Shown one piece after another: positions 31,967-41,110 of a stretch of 64,000 nucleotides of DNA. The stretch comes from Hyphomicrobiales bacterium (lineage in GTDB: Bacteria > Pseudomonadota > Alphaproteobacteria > Rhizobiales > Rhizobiaceae), in assembly GCA_900469475.1 (NCBI GenBank), contig UBXG01000016.1, positions 9,407 to 73,406 on the forward strand, in the 5' to 3' direction. Position numbers and translations under genes: made by a program. The notes below the pieces were generated by a model. The model did not search any database. It was given only the letters and a program-made list of their open reading frames with translations, and was not told where the DNA came from. Positions within the stretch are counted from its first letter, which is position 1. Each line of letters begins with the position of its first letter.

Positions 31967-33259
31967 CTAGCTCTTTGAAGAGCGGCGGTTACCCTCGACG
32001 ACGTTGCTTTCGGCATCCGTTGCAGGTTCCCAACCAAACACGCTGCGGCCGCCATAGGAGAAGGAGCGGTCGAACTCGCCGGCAACGATTTCCTTGAGAT
32101 CGGGGCCGGTGACGTAGCGCTCCAGCATCCGCGATTGATCATCCAGCCGCTTCAGCGCCGACAATTCTTCGTCACGACCGAGGCGGCCCTTTCTGACGGC
32201 GGATTTCATCACGTTGATCGTCTCGTCATACACCTTTAGCGGCACGGGAAAGGGATGCCGGTCCTTACCGCCGTGGGCGAGCGAGAAGCGCGCCGGGTCG
32301 GAAAAACGGCAGGGTGCGCCATGCACGACTTCGGCGACCATCGCCAAGGCCTTGACCGTTCTGGCGCCGACGCCGGGCGTCAGCAGCAATTCCTGGAAAT
32401 CGACTGGGCCACGCTCGACCGCGGCGGCAAGATTTCCATGCAGGCGCCGCATGTTCACGTCTTCCTGGCGCACATCATGATGTGCCGGCATGACGAGGTA
32501 TGGCAGCATCGGCTGTGCTTCTTGTTTGTCAATTACTGGAGATTTCCCTTCCAGTGCATTGAATTCACGAATGATTTTATCTGGTCCTAATGAGGCAAGC
32601 AGATCCAGCTGACCGTCGCGGGAACGCTCGGCACGCCGATCGGCAAGATTGACGATCTCGCCCTGCTCGCGCCCCTCGATAGCCGCGTGCGGCGAATCCA
32701 GGAAGCTCGTCAAACCCTCCGATAGCCAGTGATATCGGCGTGCTTGCCGGCGTTCGTCGTTCATGCCCTGCTGGATGACGACCCACTTGCCGTCGTCGGC
32801 GACGATGAAGCCATGCAGGTAGAGGTCGAAGCCATCTTGCACGGCTGCGCTGTCCACCTTCGCGATCAGCCGGCTCTTCATGGCAAGGGACGCGCCGTCG
32901 ATACCGACGCGATCGCCGATATCAAGCAGTTCGCCCGGCGTCTTGCGCGATTGCGCGCCGCGGCCGCCGCAGACATGGATGCCAAGTTCGCCGGATAGCG
33001 GCGTCAGGCCGCGCTTCAGGGCGCCAAGGACACTCGTCGTGATCCCCGAGGAATGCCAATCCATGCCCATGACGGCGCCGAAAGACTGGAACCAGAAGGG
33101 ATTGGCGAGGCGGCGAAAGAGCTCGTCGCGACCGTAATGCTGCACGATCGCCTCGGTGATGACGGCGCCCAGGCGCGTCATGCGGTCCCCAAGCCAGCGC
33201 GGCACGCGACCGCCATGCAGGGGAAGATCAGCTTTGCCGGCTCTCTGTGCCAAATCCAC
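31967..33259 (-). CDS. DUF763 domain protein
   Basis: The 430 residues match the DUF763 family, found in archaea and scattered bacteria and of unknown biochemical role. Characteristic segments are LPLHGGRVPRWLGDRM at the N-terminus, FQSFGAVMGMDWHSSGITTSVLGALK near 53-78, and ELLLTPGVGARTVKALAMVAEVVHG near 288, which resembles a helix-hairpin-helix DNA-binding element. The start is GTG 33259. Upstream in-frame extension is not supported. A nucleic-acid role is suggested only by the HhH-like segment. It stands alone, 102 bases downstream of the racemase gene on the same strand. Confidence 0.85.
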   Translation of the reverse strand: MDLAQRAGKADLPLHGGRVPRWLGDRMTRLGAVITEAIVQHYGRDELFRRLANPFWFQSFGAVMGMDWHSSGITTSVLGALKRGLTPLSGELGIHVCGGRGAQSRKTPGELLDIGDRVGIDGASLAMKSRLIAKVDSAAVQDGFDLYLHGFIVADDGKWVVIQQGMNDERRQARRYHWLSEGLTSFLDSPHAAIEGREQGEIVNLADRRAERSRDGQLDLLASLGPDKIIREFNALEGKSPVIDKQEAQPMLPYLVMPAHHDVRQEDVNMRRLHGNLAAAVERGPVDFQELLLTPGVGARTVKALAMVAEVVHGAPCRFSDPARFSLAHGGKDRHPFPVPLKVYDETINVMKSAVRKGRLGRDEELSALKRLDDQSRMLERYVTGPDLKEIVAGEFDRSFSYGGRSVFGWEPATDAESNVVEGNRRSSKS

Positions 33260-33361
33260 AACTCTCGTACTTTACCGCGGCATTATAGTCCCGGTAGCCG
33301 AGATATGCCATTCGCAAGGTGCAGCGATCAGCAGAGGCACGAAATATGAATTGTGATGAGG

Positions 33362-34105
33362 TTAAGCCGACGCCGCAGCCGGCGCAAAATCCTGCATCGC
33401 ACCTGAAAAAGACTTGGGCAATGGGGAGGCGTAGGAACTGCGCTTGCTGGTGGATAGGCCCAGCGACACCAAAGCTTCGGCCTGTTTAACCGCTGCGGCG
33501 ACACCATCCACGACCGGGATGCCGTAGATCGATTGCAGCTGTCTTGCGAGATCCGTCATGCCGGCGCAGCCGAGGACAATGGCCTCCGCCCCGTCTTCAG
33601 CGAGCGCTCGCTCGATTTCCGCCCGCAGCTTTCCGATTGCACTCGAAGACGAATCTTCAAGCTCGAGCACGGGGATATCGGAGGCGCGAACCTTCGCCCG
33701 CGCGCCCATGCCATAACGATGGACAAGATTGTCGATGAGGATGCGTGAGCGTTCGAGCGTCGTCACCACGCTGAAGCGCTGTGCCAGGAAGCCGGCCGTG
33801 GCTACGGCTGCTTCACACAGACCGACGACAGGTACATCGCAGAACATGCGTGCGGCTTCCAGACCGGTGTCGTCGAAACAGCAGATGATCGCGGCGTCAT
33901 AGCCTTCGACCTGCCTCTCCTTCAGCTCGCGCAGCATGCCCGGCACGGCTATCGCGCCATCGTAATAGCCCTCGATCGAAGCCGGTCCCATCTGCGATGT
34001 GGCGGCGATGATCTCCGTGCCGGGACCTGCTACGGCACGCGCAGCGATTGCCGCCTTCTCCGTCATGGAAACGGTCGTATTCGGATTGATAAGCAGCAGG
34101 CGCAT
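33362..34105 (-). CDS. Asp/Glu/hydantoin racemase family protein
   Basis: The 247 residues open with LLLINPNTTVSMTEK, typical of hydantoin and allantoin racemases. The two cysteine bases of this cofactor-free racemase family appear in IICCFDDTGL near residue 75 and IVLGCAGMTDL near 180. The enzyme should invert the chiral centre of a 5-substituted hydantoin or an amino-acid-like compound. It is the last gene of an operon with a polyamine/opine-type ABC importer, beginning four bases after a permease gene, so its substrate is probably what the importer brings in. The cytosine-deaminase-like hydrolase across the divergent promoter may act in the same route. Confidence 0.88.
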   Translation of the reverse strand: MRLLLINPNTTVSMTEKAAIAARAVAGPGTEIIAATSQMGPASIEGYYDGAIAVPGMLRELKERQVEGYDAAIICCFDDTGLEAARMFCDVPVVGLCEAAVATAGFLAQRFSVVTTLERSRILIDNLVHRYGMGARAKVRASDIPVLELEDSSSSAIGKLRAEIERALAEDGAEAIVLGCAGMTDLARQLQSIYGIPVVDGVAAAVKQAEALVSLGLSTSKRSSYASPLPKSFSGAMQDFAPAAASA

Positions 34106-34109
34106 GATC

Positions 34110-34931
34110 TCAACTTTTCTTGGCTTGGCGGCGGCCGAGCATGGTCATGACCGCAAGCGCCAGCAGGATAATGGTGAAGGAAAAGAGCGTCGTCACCGTT
34201 CCGAGCGCATAGAGCACCGGCGTCGTGACATTCGTCGTCATGCCGTAGATTTCGAGCGGCAGGGTATTGTAGGTGCCCGATGTCATCAGGGTGCGGGCAA
34301 ACTCGTCATAGGACAGCGTGAAGCCGAAGAGGCCGACGCCGATCAGGCTCGGAGCAATCATCGGCAACACCACATGGCGGAAGGTTTGCCAGGAACTGGC
34401 GCCGAGATCGCGAGCCGCCTCCTCATAGGCCGGCGAAAACCGGTTGAAGACGGCAAACATAATCAGCACGCCGAACGGCAAGGTCCAGGTGAGATGCGCG
34501 CCGAAGGCGGAGGAATACCACGCCGGCGCGATGCCACCCTGCTGAAAGACGACGCCGATCCCCAGCGAAATGATGATGGATGGGACGACGAGGCTGGCGA
34601 CGGTCGCATAGAACAGGAATGTCGAGCCGCGAAAACGGCGACGGAAGGCAAGCCCGGCAAGCAGCGAGACGACGACGGTTACGATCATGACCATCACGCC
34701 GAGGATCAAGGAGCGCTGGAACGATGCACCAAAGTCTCCGACCGCCTGCTTCTCGAAGAGGTTGGCGAACCAATGCAGCGAGACGCCATTCAACGGGAAG
34801 GTCAGGCCGCCGTCAGGCCCCTGGAAAGACAGAATGATGACCGCCGAGAGCGGACCATAGAGAAACAGCACGAAAATCGTGAAGAAGATTGCGAGAAGAT
34901 AGAATTCCAGGCCGCGCTTTTCACTGTTCAT
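34110..34931 (-). CDS. ABC importer permease, PotC-like
   Basis: The 273-residue inner-membrane permease has about six spans and the binding-protein-dependent transport signature around EEAARDLGASSWQTFRHVVLPMIAPSLIG (residues 164-192), where the EAA loop docks the ATPase. The family is that of spermidine/putrescine PotC. It directly follows the second permease gene (one base between) and precedes the racemase gene. It forms the channel with the PotB-like subunit. Confidence 0.9.
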   Translation of the reverse strand: MNSEKRGLEFYLLAIFFTIFVLFLYGPLSAVIILSFQGPDGGLTFPLNGVSLHWFANLFEKQAVGDFGASFQRSLILGVMVMIVTVVVSLLAGLAFRRRFRGSTFLFYATVASLVVPSIIISLGIGVVFQQGGIAPAWYSSAFGAHLTWTLPFGVLIMFAVFNRFSPAYEEAARDLGASSWQTFRHVVLPMIAPSLIGVGLFGFTLSYDEFARTLMTSGTYNTLPLEIYGMTTNVTTPVLYALGTVTTLFSFTIILLALAVMTMLGRRQAKKS

Positions 34932-34932
34932 C

Positions 34933-35844
34933 TTAGAGTTCCTTGCGGATGTCGACGATGCGCAGGATGGCAGCGACCATCAGCAATACGACAATCAGAA
35001 GCACGACCGCATTGGCGGCGGCGGCGGGATATTGCAGCAGCGACATCTGGTTCTTCATCATCAGGGCAATGGATGCGCTCTGGCCACCCGACATCACCTG
35101 CACGGTGGAGAAATCCGCCATGACGAGCGTGACGACGAAGATGCTGCCGATCGCCATGCCCGGCTTGGCAAGCGGGATGACGACATTCCACAGCACCTGC
35201 CATCCGCTGGCGCCGGCATCCCGCGCCGCTTCGAACAGAGAACGGTCGATACGCATCAGCGTGTTGAAGATCGGTGTCACCATAAACAGCGTGTAGAGAT
35301 GCACCATGGCAAGTACGACAGCGAAATCGGAATAAAGCAGCCATTCTATCGGCTTTGGGATCAGGCCCATTTCGATCAGCGTCGAATTGACAAGTCCGTT
35401 GCGCCCGAGGACGGGTATCCACGAGATCATGCGAATGATGTTGGAGGTCATGAAAGGCACGGTGCAGACGAGGAAAAGGATCATCTGCGTCGAGGTGCGC
35501 CGAATATGGAAAGCCAGAAAATAGGCGACCCAGAAGCCGATGAAGAGCGTCAGCGCCCAGACAATTGCTGTGAATTTCAATGTGTTGAGGTAGGTTTTCC
35601 ATGTAACCCACGAACCGAGCGTATCGGTGTAATTCGCGGTCAGGAATGCCGGATAGAGGCCAGCGAAATCATAATCCCAGAAACTGACGATGCCGATCAT
35701 GGCGATCGGCAACAGGAAGAAGAAGCCGAGAATGAGAAACAGCGGCGTTGCCTGCAGATAAGCGACGGCCCAGCCGGGCACGGCAAATCCACGCCCGGGC
35801 TTCTGAGTTTCTTGCTCCGCATCCGAGGAAGCGATTGTCGCCAT
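34933..35844 (-). CDS. ABC importer permease, PotB-like
   Basis: The 303-residue permease is of the PotB type, with a long polar N-terminus before the first span (near residue 25), a periplasmic loop, then about five further spans. The EAA loop reads LFEAARDAGASGWQVLWNVVIPLAKPGM near residue 205. ATG 35844 is chosen because GGAGAGG precedes it; the in-frame ATG at 35865 adds seven residues and has no site. It sits between the binding protein and the PotC-like partner on the minus strand. Confidence 0.9.
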   Translation of the reverse strand: MATIASSDAEQETQKPGRGFAVPGWAVAYLQATPLFLILGFFFLLPIAMIGIVSFWDYDFAGLYPAFLTANYTDTLGSWVTWKTYLNTLKFTAIVWALTLFIGFWVAYFLAFHIRRTSTQMILFLVCTVPFMTSNIIRMISWIPVLGRNGLVNSTLIEMGLIPKPIEWLLYSDFAVVLAMVHLYTLFMVTPIFNTLMRIDRSLFEAARDAGASGWQVLWNVVIPLAKPGMAIGSIFVVTLVMADFSTVQVMSGGQSASIALMMKNQMSLLQYPAAAANAVVLLIVVLLMVAAILRIVDIRKEL

Positions 35845-35913
35845 AGTCCGGCCTCTCCATTGCAAGGATCCTCTCCCCGTTTTTGAAGGGGAGAGGAAAT
35901 GATCGATCGCAGC

Positions 35914-37212
35914 TTAGGCAGCGATGAATTCGTTCCAGCGACGAACCATGTAGCGGTCCTCGTCCATGACCGAGTTCCAGCAGGCGACGGCACCCATGCG
36001 GGTTTCGAAGGAGCCGCCGTCGCGAACGGCGCCCGCCTTCTCCATCACCTTGCCTTCCGGAGAGAGGATATCGCCCTGCGCCGGTTTGCCTTCGATCCAG
36101 TAGCCCCATTCATCGGCCGACATGAAGTTCTTGGCCGTTTCCATGCAGGCGGAATAGTAACCCTGACGGTTGAGGTAACCACCGACCCAGCCGGAGGTGT
36201 ACCAATTGATATATTCATAAGCCGCGTCGAGCTGTGCGCCCTTGAGATGCGAGGCGAGGCCGAGGCCGCCGCCCCAGGCGCGATAGCCTTCCTTAAGCGG
36301 CTGGAAGGTGCAGGCAATACCCTTGGAGCGGACTGCAGCAACCGCCGGCGACCACATGGACTGGATGACCACTTCGCCCGATGCCATCAGATTGACGCTC
36401 TCGTCAAAGGACTTCCAGAAAGCGCGGAACTGGCCATCGCCCTTGGTCTTAATCAGGAAGTCGATGGTCTTGTCGATTTCCGCCTTCGTCATGTTGCCCT
36501 TGTCGGCATATTTGATCTTGCCGGCAGCTTCCATGATCATCGCGGCGTCCATGATGCCGATCGACGGGATATTGAGGATCGCGGTCTTGCCCTTGAAGGC
36601 CGGATCGAGAATGTCGGCCCAGCTGGTGATCGGACGACCGGTGAGATCGGGACGGATACCGAGCGTGTCGGCGTTGTAGATGGTCGGAACCATCGTCATC
36701 CACTGCGTCGGCTCCTTGGCGAATTTCTTCGAGCCCTGCCCTTCGACAAAGCCCACCGTGTGCGGCGCCGTGCCCTGTGCGATGACGCTGTCGGGCTTCA
36801 GCTTGCCATTGATGAAGAGCGGCACGATCTTGTCGTAATATTTGAGCTTCTTGACATCCATCGGCTGCATGACGCCGGTCGGGAAAACCTTCTTGGCGAT
36901 CCAGTATTCGATGTCGGCGATATCGTAGCTGTTCGGCTGCGTCACGGCTCGCTGTGCCGCGGCATCCGAATCGGTCGCCGTCATCTCGAGCGTAATGCCG
37001 AGATCGGCCTTGCACTTCTCCGCGATGGCATTGATGTTCGAAACGCCGGTACCGAACTGGCGCAGCGTGATGTTCGATTGCGCCCAGATGGTCGGAAAGC
37101 CGGTGATGGCGCCGGAGCCGGCCATGGCGCCGAGAGCGGCAGCGCCGGTCTTCAGCAGCGAGCGGCGGGAAATGCCTTTCGTCGTCTTGGTAGTCTTGGT
37201 TTCAGTCGTCAT
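35914..37212 (-). CDS. ABC importer substrate-binding protein (polyamine/opine type, Tat-exported)
   Basis: The 432-residue periplasmic protein has an N-terminus with GISRRSLLKTGAAALGAMAG, a twin-arginine motif and hydrophobic stretch, so folded export by Tat is likely (cleavage near residue 48). The body matches PotD/extracellular solute-binding proteins, with WGGGLGLASHLKGAQLDAAYEYINW near 318. ATG 37212 follows GGGGAAC; earlier in-frame ATGs read back into the ATPase 3' end. It lies between the ATPase and permease genes. The racemase and amidohydrolase neighbours suggest a nitrogenous cyclic ligand rather than a polyamine; that is inference. Confidence 0.9.
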   Translation of the reverse strand: MTTETKTTKTTKGISRRSLLKTGAAALGAMAGSGAITGFPTIWAQSNITLRQFGTGVSNINAIAEKCKADLGITLEMTATDSDAAAQRAVTQPNSYDIADIEYWIAKKVFPTGVMQPMDVKKLKYYDKIVPLFINGKLKPDSVIAQGTAPHTVGFVEGQGSKKFAKEPTQWMTMVPTIYNADTLGIRPDLTGRPITSWADILDPAFKGKTAILNIPSIGIMDAAMIMEAAGKIKYADKGNMTKAEIDKTIDFLIKTKGDGQFRAFWKSFDESVNLMASGEVVIQSMWSPAVAAVRSKGIACTFQPLKEGYRAWGGGLGLASHLKGAQLDAAYEYINWYTSGWVGGYLNRQGYYSACMETAKNFMSADEWGYWIEGKPAQGDILSPEGKVMEKAGAVRDGGSFETRMGAVACWNSVMDEDRYMVRRWNEFIAA

Positions 37213-37241
37213 GTCAGTTCCCCTTTTTTGATAGTTTGGAT

Positions 37242-38333
37242 TCATGCGGATACACGGCCGAGAAGGATTGCATCCTCCTGAGCCCAACTCAGTGAGACGG
37301 CGTCGCCGACGGCGATCGATCTGGCGGCAGCATCGTCGTTGCTTGCGATGACGGTGAAATCGTCGCTACCGGCGCCGATGACGGTGATCTTCAGCGTTGC
37401 GCCGCGATATTCGACATTGGAGACGACGCCGTTGAAGCCCAGCCCTTTGTCCGATGGCTGCGAAAGCCGGACGCGGTCGGTGCGCACGGCGATGTCGACG
37501 GCTTCGCCGACGGCGCGACCTGCCCCTTTCACCGAGAAGCCCTGCCCTTCCGGCGCGGTCATGGTGATCACGCCATCTTCGCTCGACGTTATGCGACCGG
37601 ACAAGACGTTATGGTCACCCATGAAGCGGGCAACGAAGGCCGTCGCGGGATGTTCGAAAACCTCACGCGGCGATCCCGCCTGCTCGATCCGGCCGTCATT
37701 CATGATGACCATGATATCGGCAAGCGCCATCGCCTCTTCCTGGCTGTGCGTGACATGAACGAAAGTGATGCCGAGCGACTTCTGCAGCTTCTTAAGCTCA
37801 GCGCGCATGCGGATCTTCAGGAAGGGATCGAGCGCTGACAGCGGCTCGTCCAACAGCAGAGCTTCCGGATCGGTGATCAGGGCGCGGGCCAGCGCGACAC
37901 GCTGTTGCTGGCCGCCTGAAAGCTGGGCCGGACGGCGGGTCGCATAGGCTTCCATCTGCATGAGCTTCAGCATGTCGAGCGCCTTCGCGCGGCGCTCTTC
38001 CTTGTCGACACCCTTCATCTTCAGGCTGAAGGCGACATTGTCGATAAGGTCCAGATGGGGAAACAGCGCATAGGACTGGAACATCATCGCCGTGCCACGT
38101 CTGGCGGGCGGGAAGTCGGTGACGACGGTATTGCCAAGCCTGATGTCGCCCGAGGAAATGCCCTCGTGACCCGCAATCATGCGCAAGGTCGATGTCTTGC
38201 CGCAACCGGATGGGCCGAGGAAACAGCAATAGGAGCCCGCCGGTATCTTCAGACTGATCGCATGGACTGCCGTGGTCGTGCCGTAGACCTTCGAAACGGA
38301 CACTATATCGATCTCTGCCGCTTTCGACATCAT
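37242..38333 (-). CDS. ABC importer ATP-binding protein, PotA-like
   Basis: The 363 residues have the complete ATPase domain: Walker [11 protein letters not shown] near 39, Q-loop [12 protein letters not shown] near 84, signature [15 protein letters not shown] near 138, Walker [12 protein letters not shown] near 160, and H-loop [10 protein letters not shown]-terminal TOBE domain follows from about 240. It energises the polyamine-type importer. It is the first gene of the minus-strand operon ATPase, binding protein, two permeases, racemase, and diverges from the GntR regulator that probably controls it. ATG 38333 or 38330 could start it. Confidence 0.92.
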   Translation of the reverse strand: MMSKAAEIDIVSVSKVYGTTTAVHAISLKIPAGSYCCFLGPSGCGKTSTLRMIAGHEGISSGDIRLGNTVVTDFPPARRGTAMMFQSYALFPHLDLIDNVAFSLKMKGVDKEERRAKALDMLKLMQMEAYATRRPAQLSGGQQQRVALARALITDPEALLLDEPLSALDPFLKIRMRAELKKLQKSLGITFVHVTHSQEEAMALADIMVIMNDGRIEQAGSPREVFEHPATAFVARFMGDHNVLSGRITSSEDGVITMTAPEGQGFSVKGAGRAVGEAVDIAVRTDRVRLSQPSDKGLGFNGVVSNVEYRGATLKITVIGAGSDDFTVIASNDDAAARSIAVGDAVSLSWAQEDAILLGRVSA

Positions 38334-38494
38334 CTTCCCCTGTGGTTTGGGAAAGACACTGCATCAATCGTGCCAGTTTTGCGGAGGCTGACTAAGCGAC
38401 TGAATTTACTTAATTTTAGCCCGGGATAGAAATTATGCTCCCCAATAGGCAATCATGATTCTGCACAGGAAATAGGCTATTGTGCGCGATTTAT

Positions 38495-38515
38495 GCAAAA
38501 TATCGTATACACTTT
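38495..38515. promoter_or_regulatory. Candidate GntR operator between divergent operons
   Basis: GTATAC (38505-38510) lies within an AT-rich stretch (AAAATATCGTATACACTTTT) roughly 90 bases ahead of the regulator start and 170 ahead of the ATPase start. FCD-type GntR regulators often use palindromes centred on GTATAC-like cores. This is inference from position and resemblance. Confidence 0.3.
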
Positions 38516-38596
38516 TGGCCTCGTTTGCATCAGATTTCGTTTAACTTCCGCGCGAAACCTGTCTATCATTGCAGCCAGTTACTCAGGCTACCGATC

Positions 38597-39310
38597 ATGA
38601 ATTCTTCAGCAGATGCGCTTTTGACGCCCGGCGACGCTACCGACAGTGGCGCGCAACAGATCCGCGAGGCCATTCGCGACGCGATCGTCGAGCGCCGGCT
38701 CGCACCCGGAACGAAACTGTCCGAAAGCGATGTCGGCGCTCTCTTCAGCGTCAGCCGGACTCTGGCACGTGCCGCCCTGCAGGCTCTTTCCTATGAAGGA
38801 CTCGTCAGCGTCGAAAAGAACCGAGGCGCTTTCGTCGCCTATCCATCGCCCGAGGAGGCGCGACAGATATTCGCTGCGCGTCGCCTGGTCGAGCCGGGGA
38901 TACTGAGATCGGCAGCCGAACGTATCACCGCACCTCAGCTCGCACAGCTCCGGCAGCTCCTCGTGGAAGAAGGCCGCTTGATGGGAGAGCGCGGTCAACC
39001 CGCGCGCCGGGCCGAGATCAAGGCCTCGGGCGACTTTCATCTCATGCTCGCGTCGATATCGGGCAATCTTATCATGCAGCGCTTCATGGAGGAGCTTGTC
39101 GCCCGCTCCTCGCTGGTAATCGCGCTCTACGGACAATCAAGCGCCTCCAGTTGCGGGCATGCCGAGCATGGCGATATCATCACCGCACTGGAGCGCAAGG
39201 ATGTCGACACAGCCTGTGACCTAATGCTTCATCATATCGCCCATATCGAGGCCGATCTCGACCTACGTGAGCGCAAGAGCTTCGGCCTGAAAGAAGCGTT
39301 CGAGCGGTAA
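38597..39310 (+). CDS. GntR-family regulator, FCD ligand-binding type
   Basis: The 237-residue protein has an N-terminal winged helix (QQIREAIRDAIVERRLAPGTKLSESDVGALFSVSRTLARAALQAL, residues 16-60) and a C-terminal helical FCD domain. Metal-binding histidines of the FCD domain may be those in DFHLML near 150, EHGD near 195 and HHIAH near 217. ATG 38597 matches the family start; codons back to 38480 are not homologous. It is divergent from the importer-racemase operon and 60 bases ahead of the amidohydrolase, and most likely represses both until a substrate or intermediate binds. Confidence 0.9.
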   Translation: MNSSADALLTPGDATDSGAQQIREAIRDAIVERRLAPGTKLSESDVGALFSVSRTLARAALQALSYEGLVSVEKNRGAFVAYPSPEEARQIFAARRLVEPGILRSAAERITAPQLAQLRQLLVEEGRLMGERGQPARRAEIKASGDFHLMLASISGNLIMQRFMEELVARSSLVIALYGQSSASSCGHAEHGDIITALERKDVDTACDLMLHHIAHIEADLDLRERKSFGLKEAFER

Positions 39311-39370
39311 GATATCCGTCATCCAGACGGTTCGCGCCCGACCGGTAGCCATGGATTCAAGGAGAAAAAA

Positions 39371-40573
39371 TTGAGCACGATCGAAACGCTCTTCACCCGG
39401 GCCAAGCTTGCCGATGGCATTATCAAGGATATCGGCGTCACGGGCGGGCGGATCGTGACGATCACGGAGACCGGAGCGCCGATCTCTGCCTCCGAGCTCA
39501 TCGACCTCGAAGGCGCCCTCGTGGTGCCGGGCTTCGTCGAAGGGCACATTCATCTCGACACCAGCTTCTACGGTGACGCCTGGATACCGCACAAGCCCTG
39601 CACCAACGGCTTCGATGTCCATGAGCGCGTCGCCTTCCAGGCGCAAAACATGGCGCAGGCCGCACCTATGGACGAAAGGGCCAGAAACCAGCTCGACCTC
39701 TGCATCGCCAATGGCAGCACATATATGCGCAGCCATGTCATGGTGGACGGTTCCGTTGGATTGAAGTCGCTGGAGACTGTGCTTGCCGTACGCGAAGAAT
39801 ACCGCGGATTGATCGACATCCAGCTCGTTGCCTTTCCGCAAAGCGGCATTCTGAAAAGCCCCGGCACGCCCGAGCTTCTGGATCAGGCGATCGCCATGGG
39901 TGCCGATCTCGTCGGTGGGCTCGATCCTGCAAGCTTCGATCGTGATGTCGAAAAACATCTCGATGTCGTTTTCGGCGTCGCCGAGAAGCATGGCGTCGAT
40001 GTCGACATCCATCTTCATGACGGCGGCACGCTCGGGCTCTTCACCATCGAGCAGATCTGCGCTCGCACCCGCGCGCTCTCCATGGGCGGACATGTCGCGA
40101 TCAGCCATGCCTATGGTCTTGGCGATCTCTCGATCGAGGCGGCTAAGCGTGCCGCGGCTCTCATCGCCGAGAGCGGTGTCTCCATCATGACCAACGCACC
40201 CGGCGCCCACACCTTCCCGCCCGTCGCCCTGCTTCGGGCTGCCGGTGCCACCGTTTTCAGCGGCAGCGACAATATCCGCGATTCATGGTGGCCCTATGGC
40301 GATGGCGACATGCTGGGCCGCGCTATGATGATTGGCTATCGGTCCGGCTTCTATACCGACGACGAATTGAAGACCGCCTTCGATGTGGTGACGGAAGGCG
40401 GCGCCAAGGCCTTGCGCCTGGAGGGCTATGGCTTGAAGATCGGTGCCAAAGCCGATTTCGTTACCCTGAAGGCAGACCACGTTCCGGAGGCCGTCGTTGC
40501 AGTGCCGAAAGGACGCGCTGTCTACAAGGCGGGCAAGCTCGTCGCCAGAGACGGGGCCGTCCTGCGGCGCTGA
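39371..40573 (+). CDS. Cytosine-deaminase-like amidohydrolase
   Basis: The 400 residues are a metal-dependent amidohydrolase near CodA. Metal and catalytic motifs are GHIHLDTSFY near residue 59, DIHLHDGG near 212, ISHAYGL near 242 and SGSDNIRDSWWPYGDGDML near 298 with the essential Asp. Such enzymes deaminate or open cyclic amide or amidine compounds (cytosine, creatinine, triazines). The start is TTG 39371 with AAGGAG eight bases upstream; an ATG at 39351 gives only seven codons. With hydantoin-type racemase, importer and GntR regulator across the divergent region, a pathway for a heterocyclic nitrogen compound is likely. Confidence 0.88.
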   Translation: MSTIETLFTRAKLADGIIKDIGVTGGRIVTITETGAPISASELIDLEGALVVPGFVEGHIHLDTSFYGDAWIPHKPCTNGFDVHERVAFQAQNMAQAAPMDERARNQLDLCIANGSTYMRSHVMVDGSVGLKSLETVLAVREEYRGLIDIQLVAFPQSGILKSPGTPELLDQAIAMGADLVGGLDPASFDRDVEKHLDVVFGVAEKHGVDVDIHLHDGGTLGLFTIEQICARTRALSMGGHVAISHAYGLGDLSIEAAKRAAALIAESGVSIMTNAPGAHTFPPVALLRAAGATVFSGSDNIRDSWWPYGDGDMLGRAMMIGYRSGFYTDDELKTAFDVVTEGGAKALRLEGYGLKIGAKADFVTLKADHVPEAVVAVPKGRAVYKAGKLVARDGAVLRR

Positions 40574-40606
40574 CCGAGCACTAGTGCTACGAATCGGCAA
40601 GCGCTG

Positions 40607-40741
40607 CTAGCGCTTCAACTCACGTTCGAATTTTTCGATCTGCTGCAGGACCCACGGATCATCGGCGGAGTGCTGGAGCGTTTCCTGTTCCGGCTGCCGC
40701 TTCCGGCAAATCCAATCGATGAAGGCACGAAGCAGGCGCAT
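40607..40741 (-). CDS. Possible 44-residue small protein
   Basis: From ATG 40741 the frame reads MRLLRAFIDWICRKRQPEQ and ends in a charged helix-like tail (VLQQIEKFERELKR). Composition is protein-like, amphipathic then charged, but the ribosome site is weak and no family is recognised. An in-frame extension upstream to 40888 seems less likely. Confidence 0.3.
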   Translation of the reverse strand: MRLLRAFIDWICRKRQPEQETLQHSADDPWVLQQIEKFERELKR

Positions 40742-40974
40742 GTGGGTATCCAAGGTTCTCAGTGTCTGCGAGGCCCGGCGACCTGGCCCGGAAGCCATAA
40801 AAACCGGGCCTCGACGACCGCAAGGCGTTGCGGTCATTGCTTTTTGCCCGCGTGAAAATGAATGCCAGCTGAACAGATTGCACGGCACGATGGTTTTGCC
40901 ATGGCTTTGCAGCCAGTGAGGGAAGTCTGCAAACTGACCGCGCTTTACAAATAAATGCTTTTTTCCTTGAGCGT

Positions 40975-41092
40975 ACCGCTATCGCCAAAACTGACCTAGT
41001 CGGGAGAGAAGGCGACCGTTAGACAATGCCGCGTCGCTTCCGATTTCCCCGGAGCGGCACAAGCTTAGCCTCGCCTGTGCGGGGCTTTTTTC
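40975..41092 (+). ncRNA. Candidate small RNA ending in a strong intrinsic terminator
   Basis: A hairpin (41067-41073 with 41080-41086, one G-T pair) followed by six T residues is a good Rho-independent terminator on the plus strand, yet no plus-strand gene ends within 490 bases. Just upstream, 41024-41059 can fold into a second stem (GCTTCCG opposite CGGAGC, closed by GCCGC and GCGGC). An orphan terminator with a structured leader suggests a transcribed small RNA. The 5' end and promoter are guesses, and no known RNA family is recognised. Confidence 0.4.
41067..41092 (+). terminator. Orphan Rho-independent terminator
   Basis: A 7-bp stem, 6-base loop and TTTTTT tail; the reverse strand has no T run after the stem, so direction is plus. 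See the candidate small RNA that it would end. Confidence 0.75.
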
Positions 41093-41110
41093 TTTCCGGG
41101 ATACGCTTAC

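Noticed and set aside
35899-37281. 460-codon plus-strand frame opposite the polyamine-type binding protein
   Set aside because: Shadow of the minus-strand gene, which has a Tat signal and full binding-protein homology.
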